The position numbers and the translations under genes are program-made. 64,000 bases of DNA, taken from contig JAXGMV010000001.1 in assembly GCA_040768445.1 (NCBI GenBank), forward strand, positions 2,046,001-2,110,000. Reading direction: 5' to 3'. Below the pieces are notes generated by a model. That model made no database searches and had not been told where the DNA came from. It saw only the letters and a list, made by a program, of their open reading frames with translations. Positions 52,460-62,858 of this stretch are shown here, piece by piece; position 1 is the stretch's first letter, and every line of letters begins with the position of its first letter. Origin of the DNA: JAXGMV01 sp040768445. GTDB lineage: Bacteria; Chloroflexota; Anaerolineae; Anaerolineales; Anaerolineaceae.

Positions 52460-53140
52460 TTATTCGACCTTGTCTTCGAATCGGTAACCAACGCCTCTCA
52501 CGGTTGAAATCAGGTCTTCGCGCAGCAGTTTCTGCCTCAGGTGCCCGATATGAACATCAACAACGCGGGTATCGACATAAAACTCATAATCCCAAACTTT
52601 ATCAAGCAATTGCTCTCTACTCAGAACCATACCGCGGTGTTCAGCCAGTGTCTTGAGTAAATCAAATTCAATAGCTGTTAGTTCTACAACCTGGTCATCG
52701 ACCGTGACATGACGACCGGCAAGATCAATCTTAGTATGGGCGAAAACCAGCGAATTGCTTTCAGCCTGTGGAGAAGTGAGTCGGCGCAGCGCAGCCTTGA
52801 TGCGGGCAACCAGTTCACGCGGTGAAAATGGCTTGGTGACGTAGTCATCAGCGCCAACAGAAAGACCGACGATTTTATCGGTTTCTTCAGAACGTGCAGT
52901 AAGCATGATGACATAAACATTTGATTCGCGCCTGATCTGAGAAAGCACTTCAAGTCCGTCCATGTCAGGCAGCATGAGGTCAAGCACGATCAACTGCGGT
53001 TTTTGGTTGCGAAATAGCTTTAACCCTGTGACGCCATCTGCTGCTGTGACCACTTCGAACGATTCTGCTTTGAGATAGGTGGACACGAGGTTTACAATGT
53101 TTGGCTCATCATCAATCACAAGGATAACTGGTTTTGGCAT
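52460..53140 (-). CDS. OmpR/PhoB-family response regulator
   Basis: 226 residues. The receiver domain contains the acidic pair VIDDEPN, phosphorylated Asp in VLDLMLPDMDG and Lys in YVTKPFSPRE; the C-terminal winged helix ends DTRVVDVHIGHLRQKL and TVRGVGYRFE. It is the partner of the kinase encoded 3 bp downstream. AGGAGC lies upstream of the ATG. Confidence 0.96.
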   Translation of the reverse strand: MPKPVILVIDDEPNIVNLVSTYLKAESFEVVTAADGVTGLKLFRNQKPQLIVLDLMLPDMDGLEVLSQIRRESNVYVIMLTARSEETDKIVGLSVGADDYVTKPFSPRELVARIKAALRRLTSPQAESNSLVFAHTKIDLAGRHVTVDDQVVELTAIEFDLLKTLAEHRGMVLSREQLLDKVWDYEFYVDTRVVDVHIGHLRQKLLREDLISTVRGVGYRFEDKVE

Positions 53141-53224
53141 GGAAATGCTCCTGTTAGATATATCTTATCGCAGCGCAGCCCCTTTCGGGTAAAGCTCAGG
53201 TAAAACGATTGTAAAGATTTCGTA

Positions 53225-54370
53225 TTAAATCGCTTCCCATGGTGCGTTATTTTGAGGACTTGGGCCAGTTAATGAATCAATGATTTCATCATGTATGTCA
53301 GGTATACAATCTGCCACAGCTTTCAACAGTCCAAAACACCCCGTCAGCATCATGTCGCCATAAGGTGCAGCAAAGTATGGTTGTAAATGGCTGGTTTTCA
53401 TCATGCTGCGGCGTGGTCCGGTGATGGTCAGATGGATATCTGGATCGGTAAGCAGTGTTTGCTTCTTTTGTTTAACCCATGCGCCATGACCTGTGTCTGA
53501 GAAAACTTCAGCATGTGTCAAGGAACCATCGGCGAGCTTTGAAATCAGCCTATCCAATATCTTGGAGTTAACCAACCCGGTATGGTGTTCAAAAACACCC
53601 TCAATAGTTTCGTCGTTGATTTTGAAGGCTATTGAATGAAAATTGCCGATATTGGCGATGATATTTTGTCGTTGACCTCTAATTTTCTCATCCAACAGCG
53701 CACCTTGCACTGCAGCAGGCGCAGTGTCCATAACCACGATAGGAATTCCAAGACTGCCTGCAGCATCAGCTGCTGCTTGCATGCGTGTCATAGCGGCCGG
53801 AATTTCATAGGAAGTGAAAGCAAAAGTTGATAACCTGTCATTTTCTGTGATTTGATTATTGATGTAATCAAACCTGAACTGGCGGTCTGAATAACCCGCT
53901 GGCGCATTGCCATGATCAAATACAGCCAGGGCAATTGCCTCAAGTTGGTTGAGTGAAACACCGAATTGCATAAATGCCTGGTTGATGCTGTCGAAGTCAA
54001 AATCAGTCAATTTGATGCGAACAATTGAGTCTGGGAGACTTGCGGCTTCGTCTTCACTGACGAGGGTGATGCCGGACTGACGGATCACTTCGAGGTCGTC
54101 GTTGAAGCTTTTAGCAGCATCAGGTGTGGCAAAAACTGGCAAACCTTGCTCAAGGTGCCCTCTTACCGCCCAATTTGAAGGTCCGCCGCCCATAATACAG
54201 CCTTCAAGCAAGATACTATTGCGCCTGCTGGTTTCCTGTTTTACCTTGCGATTAATGATCATGGTGGGTGAAGGAACCACCAATTTGTAACCATTCTCCA
54301 CACTTAGCCGGGTATTGTGGAGCAGAATGTCCTGCGTACCCGTACCAATATCAACAGCTAAAATATGCAT
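53225..54370 (-). CDS. DUF1786 family protein (actin-like ATPase fold)
   Basis: 381 residues from ATG at 54370, which has AAGGATGG 5-6 bp upstream; ATG at 54376 is an alternative. The start MHILAVDIGTGTQDILL is the phosphate-1 motif of the sugar-kinase/actin fold and defines DUF1786, sometimes named a putative pyruvate-formate-lyase-activating relative without evidence. A GCIMGGGPSNWAVRG segment and a late TGHGAW and GCFGLLKAV region follow. Biochemical role unknown. It has a gap of 84 bp to the response regulator and 170 bp to the next upstream gene. Confidence 0.85.
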   Translation of the reverse strand: MHILAVDIGTGTQDILLHNTRLSVENGYKLVVPSPTMIINRKVKQETSRRNSILLEGCIMGGGPSNWAVRGHLEQGLPVFATPDAAKSFNDDLEVIRQSGITLVSEDEAASLPDSIVRIKLTDFDFDSINQAFMQFGVSLNQLEAIALAVFDHGNAPAGYSDRQFRFDYINNQITENDRLSTFAFTSYEIPAAMTRMQAAADAAGSLGIPIVVMDTAPAAVQGALLDEKIRGQRQNIIANIGNFHSIAFKINDETIEGVFEHHTGLVNSKILDRLISKLADGSLTHAEVFSDTGHGAWVKQKKQTLLTDPDIHLTITGPRRSMMKTSHLQPYFAAPYGDMMLTGCFGLLKAVADCIPDIHDEIIDSLTGPSPQNNAPWEAI

Positions 54371-54481
54371 GACCATCCATCCTTAAGAAGTTAAAACTGA
54401 TAAGTTAACCTTATTTATAGCATATTACGCTTCCTGAAAATGCCACGACACAATCGCGAATGAATTGCACAGTGCGACCAA

Positions 54482-54520
54482 TAAAAAAGTGATCCACCTT
54501 GAAATTCAAGACAGATCACT
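54482..54520 (-). terminator. Terminator of the alpha-oxoamine synthase gene
   Basis: On the minus strand an AGTGATC/GATCACT stem (54514-54520 with 54488-54494), with inner complementary CTTGAA/TTCAAG, is followed by TTTTTATT. It lies 26-60 bp past the stop. Confidence 0.8.
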
Positions 54521-54545
54521 GATTTGAAAAAAAATAAATTAAGAT

Positions 54546-55724
54546 CTAAATCAAACCAACCTGTTTGCCGATCTTTTCAAATACCTCCAGCACCTGGTTT
54601 AGCTGATCATCTGTGTGAGTCGCCATGTAGCTGGTACGCAGAAGCTGCATACCGGGTGGCACTGCCGGAGAAATGACGGGATTGACAAATACACCTGCTT
54701 CAAACAGAAGTTTCCAGGTGTTGAATGTCAGTTGATCGTCTCCAATTATGATTGGGATGATTGGTGTTTGAGATTCTCCTGTTCTAAAACCCAAAAGCTG
54801 GTATTCCTTCTTCATCTTATCGCCAATTTCGTTAACCCTGGCAACGCGTTCCGGTTCATCGCGCATGATATGCAAGGCAGCCAGGGCAGCAGCAGTATTG
54901 GCGGGTGTGGGGCTGGCGCTGAAGATTAATGAGCGGGCAAAGTGCTTGATATAGTGGATGATGCCCTCATCGCCGGCGACAAAACCACCCAAAGATGCAA
55001 ACGACTTGCTGAAAGTGGACATTATCAGGTCAACCTGGTCAGTGACGCCAAATTGATAGGCTGTGCCTCTCCCGCCGCCAGTGACGCCCAGTCCATGGGC
55101 ATCATCAACCATGATCCTGGCACCATTATTCTTTGCAACCTCTACCAGTCTATCCAAGGGAGCGAGGTCGCCGCCCATACTGAAGACACCATCTACGATA
55201 ATCAGACGACCGGCGCTTTCTGGCAGGGATTTCAGCACCCGATCCAGGTGAGTGAGGTCATTGTGGCGGAAGCGCTCAATTTTTCCATTACTTAACTTCG
55301 CACCATCAACTATGCTGGCATGGTCATCTTTATCAAGAATAACAATATCCTGTTTGCTGACCAGTGAACTGATGGTACCAAGGTTAACCTGCATGCCGGT
55401 GGAAAAGATCAGAGCAGCTTGTTTGCCAACCCATTCTGCCAGCTCTTGTTCGAGTTGTTCGTGCATCTCCAGGGTGCCATTGAGGAACCGGGATCCAGAA
55501 CAGCTCGTACCGTAATGCTTGATGGCTTCAATTGCCGCTTCTCTCACTTTTGGATGGGTGGTCAAACCAAGATAATTATTTGAGCCACACATAATTAGCG
55601 AGTGTCCTTTATAAGACGCTACTGTGCCTTCACTTTCAGTCAGTGGAATAAAATAAGGATAATAGCCTTCGTCCATCGCTTCTTTTGCATAGGTAAAACT
55701 TGCACATTTTTCAAAGATATCCAT
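54546..55724 (-). CDS. Alpha-oxoamine synthase (serine palmitoyltransferase/KBL-like)
   Basis: 392 residues from ATG at 55724 with GAGG upstream, matching homologues that begin MDIFEKC; a longer frame from 55754 lacks a ribosome-binding site. PLP signatures: FLNGTLEMHEQLE, VDDAHGLGVTGGGRGTA (Asp and His near PLP) and the Schiff-base Lys in STFSKSFASLGGF. The family condenses an amino acid with an acyl-CoA: BioF, Kbl or Spt. The NYLGLTTHPKV and SGSRFLNG pattern and absence of bio genes favour the Spt or Kbl type. Exact substrates are not fixed. Confidence 0.9.
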   Translation of the reverse strand: MDIFEKCASFTYAKEAMDEGYYPYFIPLTESEGTVASYKGHSLIMCGSNNYLGLTTHPKVREAAIEAIKHYGTSCSGSRFLNGTLEMHEQLEQELAEWVGKQAALIFSTGMQVNLGTISSLVSKQDIVILDKDDHASIVDGAKLSNGKIERFRHNDLTHLDRVLKSLPESAGRLIIVDGVFSMGGDLAPLDRLVEVAKNNGARIMVDDAHGLGVTGGGRGTAYQFGVTDQVDLIMSTFSKSFASLGGFVAGDEGIIHYIKHFARSLIFSASPTPANTAAALAALHIMRDEPERVARVNEIGDKMKKEYQLLGFRTGESQTPIIPIIIGDDQLTFNTWKLLFEAGVFVNPVISPAVPPGMQLLRTSYMATHTDDQLNQVLEVFEKIGKQVGLI

Positions 55725-55783
55725 AAAGACCTCAATGGGGATTGAATTTCCCATTTATAGCATAAAAACAGGATGGTGACTAT

Positions 55784-55820
55784 ACAAACGAGGCAGCAAA
55801 GAATTGGCTGCCTCGCTTGT
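55784..55820. terminator. Intergenic hairpin between the AcoX-like and alpha-oxoamine synthase genes
   Basis: A 14-nt arm (ACAAACGAGGCAGC at 55784-55797) pairs with GCTGCCTCGCTTGT (55807-55820) except at one A/C mismatch, with a 9-nt loop. Neither side has a clear T-tract. Likely a terminator or RNA-stability element for the gene at 55860-56975. Confidence 0.55.
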
Positions 55821-55859
55821 ACTCTTAACTATATAAAAAATTCATTAGCTAACAGGCAG

Positions 55860-56975
55860 TTAGCTGCACACTTTTACCATCCGGGATTCCCGATAACCGT
55901 TTGTCACCTGGATGAAACCGGATAATGCGCTGTCCAGCGTTTCATCACCGCTGTCTACCCTGAGGCATTCCAGTTTTTCGAGCTTTTCCTGTGTACAGAT
56001 TACCTGAATATTGTTGCGTGGTATCCTTGCCAAAACAGCCGGCGAGAAGGGTTTACTGCCCCGGCCAATGATAAATCCATTCCCACCAAGCGGTGTAATA
56101 ATCATTTTTACAGCTGGATAGCTGCCCAGCAGGTTAAGAATACCTGCTTCATTAAGGTCAGCTTGAATGAGCTGTTTGTTGTAGATTGCATCAATCCCCA
56201 GGATGGTTTTTTTGATATCTAGCACATCTGCAACAGCCTTAACCGTAGTACCAGGTCCGAGCAGGTATAACGTCTCAACATCCATTTGTTCAGCAACCCA
56301 ATCGGCAATATCCTGCTTGTTCTCCTCAGAGGTAATGGAGCCGGCGTAATCGATTTTGCCCGCCTGGATATCCTTGCGGACATCCGGTACAGCCAGCAAA
56401 CCATAAAACCTGGAAGACAACCGGTCGTCTCGATAGGCATCTTCATCAATATCCAGCACTTCTTCTTCAGTAACGCCAGCCCCGTTGACAAAAGCGTCGA
56501 CCATGTCAGCTGCGGCTTTTGGAGAATAGGCAAATATACCGCTGTACACCTTGACGCCAGCAGGTACCCCAACCACTGGCAGGCTGGTTCCAATGGCATT
56601 CATCACATCCCTGGCAGTGCCGTCACCCCCAACAAAGACGAGCAGATCAGCACCTGCTTCAAGAAACATTCGAGTGATCCTGATTGTGTCCTCTTGTGTA
56701 GTGGCCTCTGCAGTACTGCCAATCGTTTCTGCAGGAATACTTGCCGCTTTGAACACATCCGCGCCCATGCTGCCAGGAGCGGTGAGAAAAGTGATCCTGT
56801 CAGTTTCACTGATATGCTGTAAAACCTGTTCTGCCCGCTCAGGACTCAAGGGCGTTGCGCCAAGCTCAGCCGCTCTGATGTGCATCCCGCCATCAGTGCC
56901 TTTTAGACCGACTCTACCGCCCATGCCTGCGATGGGGTTTACTATTAGAGCGACTTTGATTTTTGTTTCTTGCAT
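55860..56975 (-). CDS. ATP-NAD kinase-like protein (AcoX family)
   Basis: 371 residues from ATG at 56975, with AAGG about 9 bp upstream; ATG at 56984 is close to the ribosome-binding site. It starts with VALIVNPIAGMGGRVGLKGT and has the diacylglycerol/NAD-kinase GGDGTARDVM motif, with GVPAGVKVYSGIFAYSP and LLGPGTTVKAVADVL following. The AcoX family is found in acetoin and other loci and often lacks known activity. No acetoin genes are nearby. Confidence 0.88.
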   Translation of the reverse strand: MQETKIKVALIVNPIAGMGGRVGLKGTDGGMHIRAAELGATPLSPERAEQVLQHISETDRITFLTAPGSMGADVFKAASIPAETIGSTAEATTQEDTIRITRMFLEAGADLLVFVGGDGTARDVMNAIGTSLPVVGVPAGVKVYSGIFAYSPKAAADMVDAFVNGAGVTEEEVLDIDEDAYRDDRLSSRFYGLLAVPDVRKDIQAGKIDYAGSITSEENKQDIADWVAEQMDVETLYLLGPGTTVKAVADVLDIKKTILGIDAIYNKQLIQADLNEAGILNLLGSYPAVKMIITPLGGNGFIIGRGSKPFSPAVLARIPRNNIQVICTQEKLEKLECLRVDSGDETLDSALSGFIQVTNGYRESRMVKVCS

Positions 56976-57036
56976 GGCATTCATCCTTTCTCAACTGACT
57001 ACTCAATAAAATGCTTGTGGCATTGTGACGACATAT

Positions 57037-57741
57037 TCATAGTCTTTTATGCCAGATACCAGTAAATTCCGGCAGTCGTCTCCAGTCGTTCTGTCTGATC
57101 CTGGCAGCCAGTTCGTCACCAAAGAAAAACTGTGTAAACTCAACCGCCTGGTCAACGCTCGTGAACTGGTAATCTGTCGAAATGATTGTTTTTTGAAATC
57201 CCCAGTCGTTCTCGAGATACTGATAATATTCTGCCAGCTCAACGGAAGGTGGTGCCGGTTCTACTGCTCCGGTACCCAGCGTTTCCATGACCAGCAATGA
57301 CCCGCCTGGTTTGGTCACCCGCGTCATCTCCTCCAGCATGGTGCTGATGAACTTGTGCCAGGTGTCCGGATACCAGCCGCGCGTGTGTCCAATTGACCAG
57401 CCAGCGATGCAGATATCGACTGCTGCGTTTGTAATTGGTACACAACACATGTCGGCCTGCAGCAGCGTCCATGTACCTTTTACATCATTTCTGATCTGTT
57501 TTTGATGCTGCAGCATGTGACGCTGGATATCTAGTGCAACTACCTTAGTGAATTTGTCTTGCAAAAGGAGCGGTATTCGACCGGTGCCGGAACCCAGATC
57601 AAGGATGATTTTGTCATCATGATTGCAGAGCTGTTCGATTGTTGACAACAAATGATTCTCAACATCCTCTTTTGCAATCATGCGATGGTATTCGTATGCA
57701 TTTTTCTGATAGATCTGTATAAAATGATCGCCCTTGAGCAT
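57037..57741 (-). CDS. Class I SAM-dependent methyltransferase
   Basis: 234 residues. Motif I ILDLGSGTGRIPLLL binds SAM, VVALDIQ gives the acidic end of strand 2, and CVPITNAAVDICIAGWSIGH the post-I/motif II segment. The last ~60 residues have an aromatic-rich tail. The substrate is unknown. AAAGGA precedes the ATG, and the PfkB gene lies 23 bp upstream in the same direction. Confidence 0.88.
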   Translation of the reverse strand: MLKGDHFIQIYQKNAYEYHRMIAKEDVENHLLSTIEQLCNHDDKIILDLGSGTGRIPLLLQDKFTKVVALDIQRHMLQHQKQIRNDVKGTWTLLQADMCCVPITNAAVDICIAGWSIGHTRGWYPDTWHKFISTMLEEMTRVTKPGGSLLVMETLGTGAVEPAPPSVELAEYYQYLENDWGFQKTIISTDYQFTSVDQAVEFTQFFFGDELAARIRQNDWRRLPEFTGIWHKRL

Positions 57742-57764
57742 ATCAATCCTTTGCCTATTCCCTG

Positions 57765-58757
57765 CTATACGAGAAGGGCACGGTGAATGTGTTGAAAATC
57801 TGGGTCAGTCAATAAATCCCTGCCGGACGCGTTGAAAAACGACTGAATATCATCTTTCCCGAGAAGGTTATTGCCTGCACCGATAGATAGGGTTGCCAGT
57901 GCACCAGTTAAGTTTGCCATAATACCCATCTGCCTGAGTGAGAAACGATGCATAAAACCATACAACAAACCGGCTGAAAAGGCATCGCCGGCACCAGTTG
58001 AATCCACAGGCTGTACAGGTAAGGGCGGCAGATAAAATTGATTTGACTGGCGGGCAAGATAACAGCCGTCAGCACCCAGTTTGATGGCAGGGATCTTTAC
58101 GCCTGATGCCAGGAATTTACTGGCTGCTTCTTCCATAAGTTTGCATCCCCAAAAGATATCAGGTTCGTGCATGCCAGTGATACAAAAAGTAAGTTTTGGC
58201 AGGAGGGAGATAAAAAGCTCACGACATTTTTCAGCTGGCTCCAGCCCGATATCAATACTAATCGGAATTTGCAGCTCCTCAGCAACTTGTATGGCTTTGA
58301 AACAGGCGCTGCGTTGCGGTTCTTTTAAAAAGGCATATCCAGAGATGTGCAGGATGCCGACATCTTCAAAAGACTGTTGATGAATAGCCTCAGGGGTAAG
58401 GCGGGTATTGGCGCCGCGGTAGCTGAGCATGGTGCGCTCACCATCGGGTGTGACCAGGATGATGATCATGCCGGTTGTATCGGCATCTGTGTGGATGACC
58501 TTAGAAAGGTCAATACCGGTACCTGAAAATGTTTTCATGATCACCCCTGCCCAGACATCCTCGCCAAGTGCAGATATGATCTTTACTGGTTGACCAAGTT
58601 TATCCAGCACAAAGGCAGTATTAGCGACAGCGCCGCCAATATGCGTTTCCAACTTGTCGGGGATGGCATCTCCACCAGGGGCAGGGTAAACCGGTATTTT
58701 TACAATGTTGTCGATGTTCAGGTCGCCAATCAGCAGTACCTTATCATTTTTGAGCAT
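57765..58757 (-). CDS. PfkB-family carbohydrate kinase
   Basis: 330 residues of ribokinase fold. The N-terminal GG motif is ETHIGGAVANTAFVLDKLG, and the C-terminal ATP/anion-hole signature VDSTGAGDAFSAGLLYGF contains the catalytic Asp. It phosphorylates a sugar, nucleoside or related compound. It lies 24 bp downstream of the amidohydrolase gene, which acts on adenosine derivatives, so a nucleoside or methylthioribose-type substrate is an attractive guess only. Confidence 0.9.
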   Translation of the reverse strand: MLKNDKVLLIGDLNIDNIVKIPVYPAPGGDAIPDKLETHIGGAVANTAFVLDKLGQPVKIISALGEDVWAGVIMKTFSGTGIDLSKVIHTDADTTGMIIILVTPDGERTMLSYRGANTRLTPEAIHQQSFEDVGILHISGYAFLKEPQRSACFKAIQVAEELQIPISIDIGLEPAEKCRELFISLLPKLTFCITGMHEPDIFWGCKLMEEAASKFLASGVKIPAIKLGADGCYLARQSNQFYLPPLPVQPVDSTGAGDAFSAGLLYGFMHRFSLRQMGIMANLTGALATLSIGAGNNLLGKDDIQSFFNASGRDLLTDPDFQHIHRALLV

Positions 58758-58781
58758 TATTGATGTCCTCTGAACCGGTAA

Positions 58782-60116
58782 TTAGGATGGGTAGAAGGCA
58801 ATTCGCTTTTCAGGTACGCGCTGAGACAGGCGTTCAAGCCGTTTCATTATTTCCTGCTTTATCGTGTCTTTGTCGATTGTCAAGAGCTTGTGATCCTGCA
58901 TCAAAACCTTGCCGTTGCAAATAACCGTATTGACATCACGGCTGTTGGATGAATAGATCAGATTGGCAGCAGGGTTGAAACGTGGGAAGACGGAAAGGCC
59001 ATCCTGCTCCATCAGGACAATGTCAGCCAGCTTGCCGACAGCGATATCACCCAGGTCATTTGCATGCTGAAAGACTCTGGCGCTGCCATTGAAAGCAATC
59101 TCAAGCGCTTCTGGTATGGTCATGACCAGCGGGTCTTTTGCCAGGTCTTTTTGTGAGAGAACCATCAAACGCAGTTGTTCCAGGATGTCCATGGTGTTAT
59201 TGCTCATTGCGCCATCTGTTGCCAACCCAATCGGCACACCTGCTCGCAGGTAGCGGTTCAGGTCTACGGTGCCGCCGCCGTGTTTCAGGTATGTCTTGGG
59301 GGCATGAGCAACGCCGGTGTTAGCATTCTTGATGATTTCAATGTCATCATCGGTTGGGTAGAGGCAGTGCCCAAGGATGCTTGGCACGTCAAAAATACCT
59401 GCTTCCTGCAGGATTTTAACAGGCGTTTTGCCATGTTCCTTTAAGCTCATCTTCACTTGATCGGCTGTTTCTGAAACATGGATGTGAATACCTACATTCA
59501 GCTCTTTGGCAAAATTAGACGAAAGCCGTAAAAACTCAGGTGAGCAGGTGTAAGGTGCGTGAGGTCCAAGCCAGGTAGTGATCCTGCCACCCGCTGCGCC
59601 TTGCCAGCGTTTTACAAATTCACCGGTTTCCTTGAGTTTGCTCTCACCCTGGTGACCGAAGACCGCCCAGACAAGGTTTGCTCGCGTGCCAGAATCCTCA
59701 ACGGCTTGCGCCACCTCATCCATAAAGAAATAGTGATCAGCAAAGCTGGTGACACCATTTTCGATCATCTCAGCAATGCCGAGCAACGCTCCCCAGTAAA
59801 TATCTTCCGGCGTCTCGTTGGATTCCAATGGGAAAACAAAATCATTAAACCAGCTTGGGATTGTGACATCTTCTGCCAGCCCGCGGAAAAGCACCATCGG
59901 CACGTGAGCATGTGTGTTGATTAAGCCCGGAATTGCCAGTTTATTGGTGCCATCAATACACTGCACAGATGCACCTGGATTATCTGTTTTATCCTGGTGG
60001 TCGGTAATTGCTGTAATGCGGTTGTCCTTGATCCAGATATCCTGTTTCTGCCGGAACTTAACCACCTGAGCTTCTACAGTCAGAATGTCACAATTCGATA
60101 TTAATAATTCGGTCAT
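58782..60116 (-). CDS. Amidohydrolase, 5'-methylthioadenosine/S-adenosylhomocysteine deaminase-like
   Basis: 444 residues. The metal motif is PGLINTHAHVPMVLFRGLAE, then WFNDFVFPLE, GHCLYPTDDDIE and the Asp motif GLATDGAMSNNTMDI. These identify the MtaD/SAH-deaminase branch that converts SAH or methylthioadenosine to inosyl products. AGGGAG precedes the ATG. It heads a minus-strand run with the PfkB kinase and methyltransferase, possibly a methyl-cycle salvage group; this is inference. Confidence 0.9.
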   Translation of the reverse strand: MTELLISNCDILTVEAQVVKFRQKQDIWIKDNRITAITDHQDKTDNPGASVQCIDGTNKLAIPGLINTHAHVPMVLFRGLAEDVTIPSWFNDFVFPLESNETPEDIYWGALLGIAEMIENGVTSFADHYFFMDEVAQAVEDSGTRANLVWAVFGHQGESKLKETGEFVKRWQGAAGGRITTWLGPHAPYTCSPEFLRLSSNFAKELNVGIHIHVSETADQVKMSLKEHGKTPVKILQEAGIFDVPSILGHCLYPTDDDIEIIKNANTGVAHAPKTYLKHGGGTVDLNRYLRAGVPIGLATDGAMSNNTMDILEQLRLMVLSQKDLAKDPLVMTIPEALEIAFNGSARVFQHANDLGDIAVGKLADIVLMEQDGLSVFPRFNPAANLIYSSNSRDVNTVICNGKVLMQDHKLLTIDKDTIKQEIMKRLERLSQRVPEKRIAFYPS

Positions 60117-60295
60117 CAGGTTGATCTCCCTATGGCAAGGTATTGGTTAATTGATTCTATCAAACCATAAGGAAAAGGCGTAATGAGCAGTAGAGGAATT
60201 AATGGAAAAAACTATTTTGCGTAATTTTGAGTTGTGTTGTATTCTGGTGTCAGGGGAGTGTTGATGGACAATAATTTGATTTATGAGGAGCTGCT

Positions 60296-61708
60296 TTGAT
60301 AAGTACACATCGCCCAAAGTATCATTTTCTACCACCACAAAATTGGATGAATGACCCTAATGGTTTGATTCACTGGCAGGGGGAATACCATCTCTTCTAC
60401 CAGCATAACCCGGATGCACCATTTTGGGGAAACATGCACTGGGGGCATGCTGTCTCACCAGACCTGGTTCACTGGCGGCATCTTCCCATAGCCCTTGCAC
60501 CAACGCCAGGCAGCCCGGATGCAGATGGTGTTTTCAGCGGTTGTGCCATTGACGCAAAAGGAGCACCTGTCTTTTTCTACACGGGCGTCTTTCCTGAGGC
60601 GCAGTGCATGGCTGTTGGTTCACACAATCTTAGCGAAATTGTTAAGTACGCAAAGAACCCGATTATCCCTGAGCCACCGCCGGGACTTGAACTGGCTGGT
60701 TTCAGAGACCCATTTGTTTGGCAGGAAGATAATCACTGGTGGATGGTGATTGGCAGCGGCATTGAGGATTATGGAGGTACTGTACTGCTGTACCACAGCA
60801 GTAATTTGACTCATTGGGAGTATGTTGGCCAACTATACAGTCGGTCTCAGAATGAAACAGACCCTCTTTACACTGCCAGCATGTGGGAATGCCCTAATTT
60901 TGTCAGGTTTGACCACAGCAACAAACGCCTTTTACTCATCTCAGCCTGTGATTTTCTTCAGCCAAAATATACTGTGGCTATGCTGGGTGATTATACAGAC
61001 AGGCAGTTTCAACCTGAAAAAATTCAAAAATTTGACCATGGCGACAATATCTATTATGCCCCGCAAGTGTTCAAAGATGACACCGGCAGGACAATCGCCA
61101 TTGGTTGGATTAGTGAAGACCGCCCGCCGGAGTATGCCGAGCAAGCCGGGTGGGCTGGCCTGGCTTCACTGCCGCGTGAATTGAAATTATCATCCTCAGG
61201 TGAGCTGCTCATATCGCCAATTGATGAACTTAAGCAGCTGCGTCTGAACCATAAGACAGCCAGCTATCAATTGAATAAGGGAGATAAGTCGGATCTGTTC
61301 ACAGGCGTTGAGAGCGGGTCAGTTGAATATGAGATCCAACTAAAATATGTGGAACCAGTAGAGCTATTGTTTTCTATCGCCTTTGACACAGATGATAGTG
61401 AAAAGCTAACGATCGTAATTAATACAAGAGACGGTGTTGTTAAAGTGGATACAACGATTGCATCAGCTGATCAAAATATTCCAGGAAATCTCAGGGATTG
61501 TCCGATCGTTAACCAGGGCAATGATTTATCTCTCAGGCTTTTCCTTGACAGGTCAGTGCTCGAACTCTATGTCAATGACCGAACGGTGATGTCAGCACGG
61601 TATTATCCGGTAAACCCGGATATTTCAAATATGAGAGCGGAGCTTAAAAGTGGCCGTGAATGCAGCATTATTGCTTCGTGTTATGGATTAAAATCAATTT
61701 GTTTGTGA
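60296..61708 (+). CDS. Glycoside hydrolase family 32 (sucrose/fructan hydrolase)
   Basis: 470 residues. Starts at TTG with GAGGAG 7 bp upstream. The three GH32 motifs are present: nucleophile NWMNDPNGLIHW, transition-state FRDPFVW, and acid/base MWECPNFV. The five-bladed catalytic domain (1-310) is followed by the C-terminal beta sandwich. No signal peptide, so it acts in the cytoplasm on imported sucrose, sucrose-6-phosphate or short fructans. No adjacent sugar PTS is seen. It is divergent from the amidohydrolase gene. Confidence 0.94.
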   Translation: MISTHRPKYHFLPPQNWMNDPNGLIHWQGEYHLFYQHNPDAPFWGNMHWGHAVSPDLVHWRHLPIALAPTPGSPDADGVFSGCAIDAKGAPVFFYTGVFPEAQCMAVGSHNLSEIVKYAKNPIIPEPPPGLELAGFRDPFVWQEDNHWWMVIGSGIEDYGGTVLLYHSSNLTHWEYVGQLYSRSQNETDPLYTASMWECPNFVRFDHSNKRLLLISACDFLQPKYTVAMLGDYTDRQFQPEKIQKFDHGDNIYYAPQVFKDDTGRTIAIGWISEDRPPEYAEQAGWAGLASLPRELKLSSSGELLISPIDELKQLRLNHKTASYQLNKGDKSDLFTGVESGSVEYEIQLKYVEPVELLFSIAFDTDDSEKLTIVINTRDGVVKVDTTIASADQNIPGNLRDCPIVNQGNDLSLRLFLDRSVLELYVNDRTVMSARYYPVNPDISNMRAELKSGRECSIIASCYGLKSICL

Positions 61709-61763
61709 GGTCATATCTTGTTGATAATTATTATTAATTAATAAATATAAACTCTAAAAATCA

Positions 61764-61792
61764 TTGACTGCGAATAATTTCTATGATAGGAT
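61764..61792 (+). promoter_or_regulatory. Sigma70-like promoter upstream of the FGE-fold gene
   Basis: TTGACT (61764-61769), a 17-bp spacer and TAGGAT (61787-61792). It lies 166 bp before the start at 61958. The remaining 249-bp gap shows no gene. Confidence 0.45.
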
Positions 61793-61957
61793 TAATCATT
61801 ATATGGTCGTGTGGTAATTACCAGTTGAACAGGACTGCATGATGCATCTTAGTACTGTATTTCTTGAGTTTATAAAATCCCTGCACAAAATAAAACGAAA
61901 TAATCGCTGTTAAAAATCAGGTTTCATATCTCTCCATAAGTCAGAGGTAACTCGCTA

Positions 61958-62686
<729 letters not shown>

Positions 62687-62858
62687 CAAACTTTCCATTA
62701 TTTTACAACGAAGATCTGTGAAATGGGTTATTAAGTAAAGAGAAAATCATTAAGAAAGGAGGGCACACATTAGATAAAACTGTTTTTCAAAGGCTGAACT
62801 TTAAGCCACAGCAAGAAAACGTTTTTCATCATCTATATTTATAAAAGGAGATTGACCT

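Noticed and set aside
62687..62858. Vitamin riboswitch in the leader of the ECF S-component gene
   Set aside because: No conserved core of a known riboswitch was recognised; only a strong ribosome-binding site and an open frame without a start codon (62769-62840) were found.
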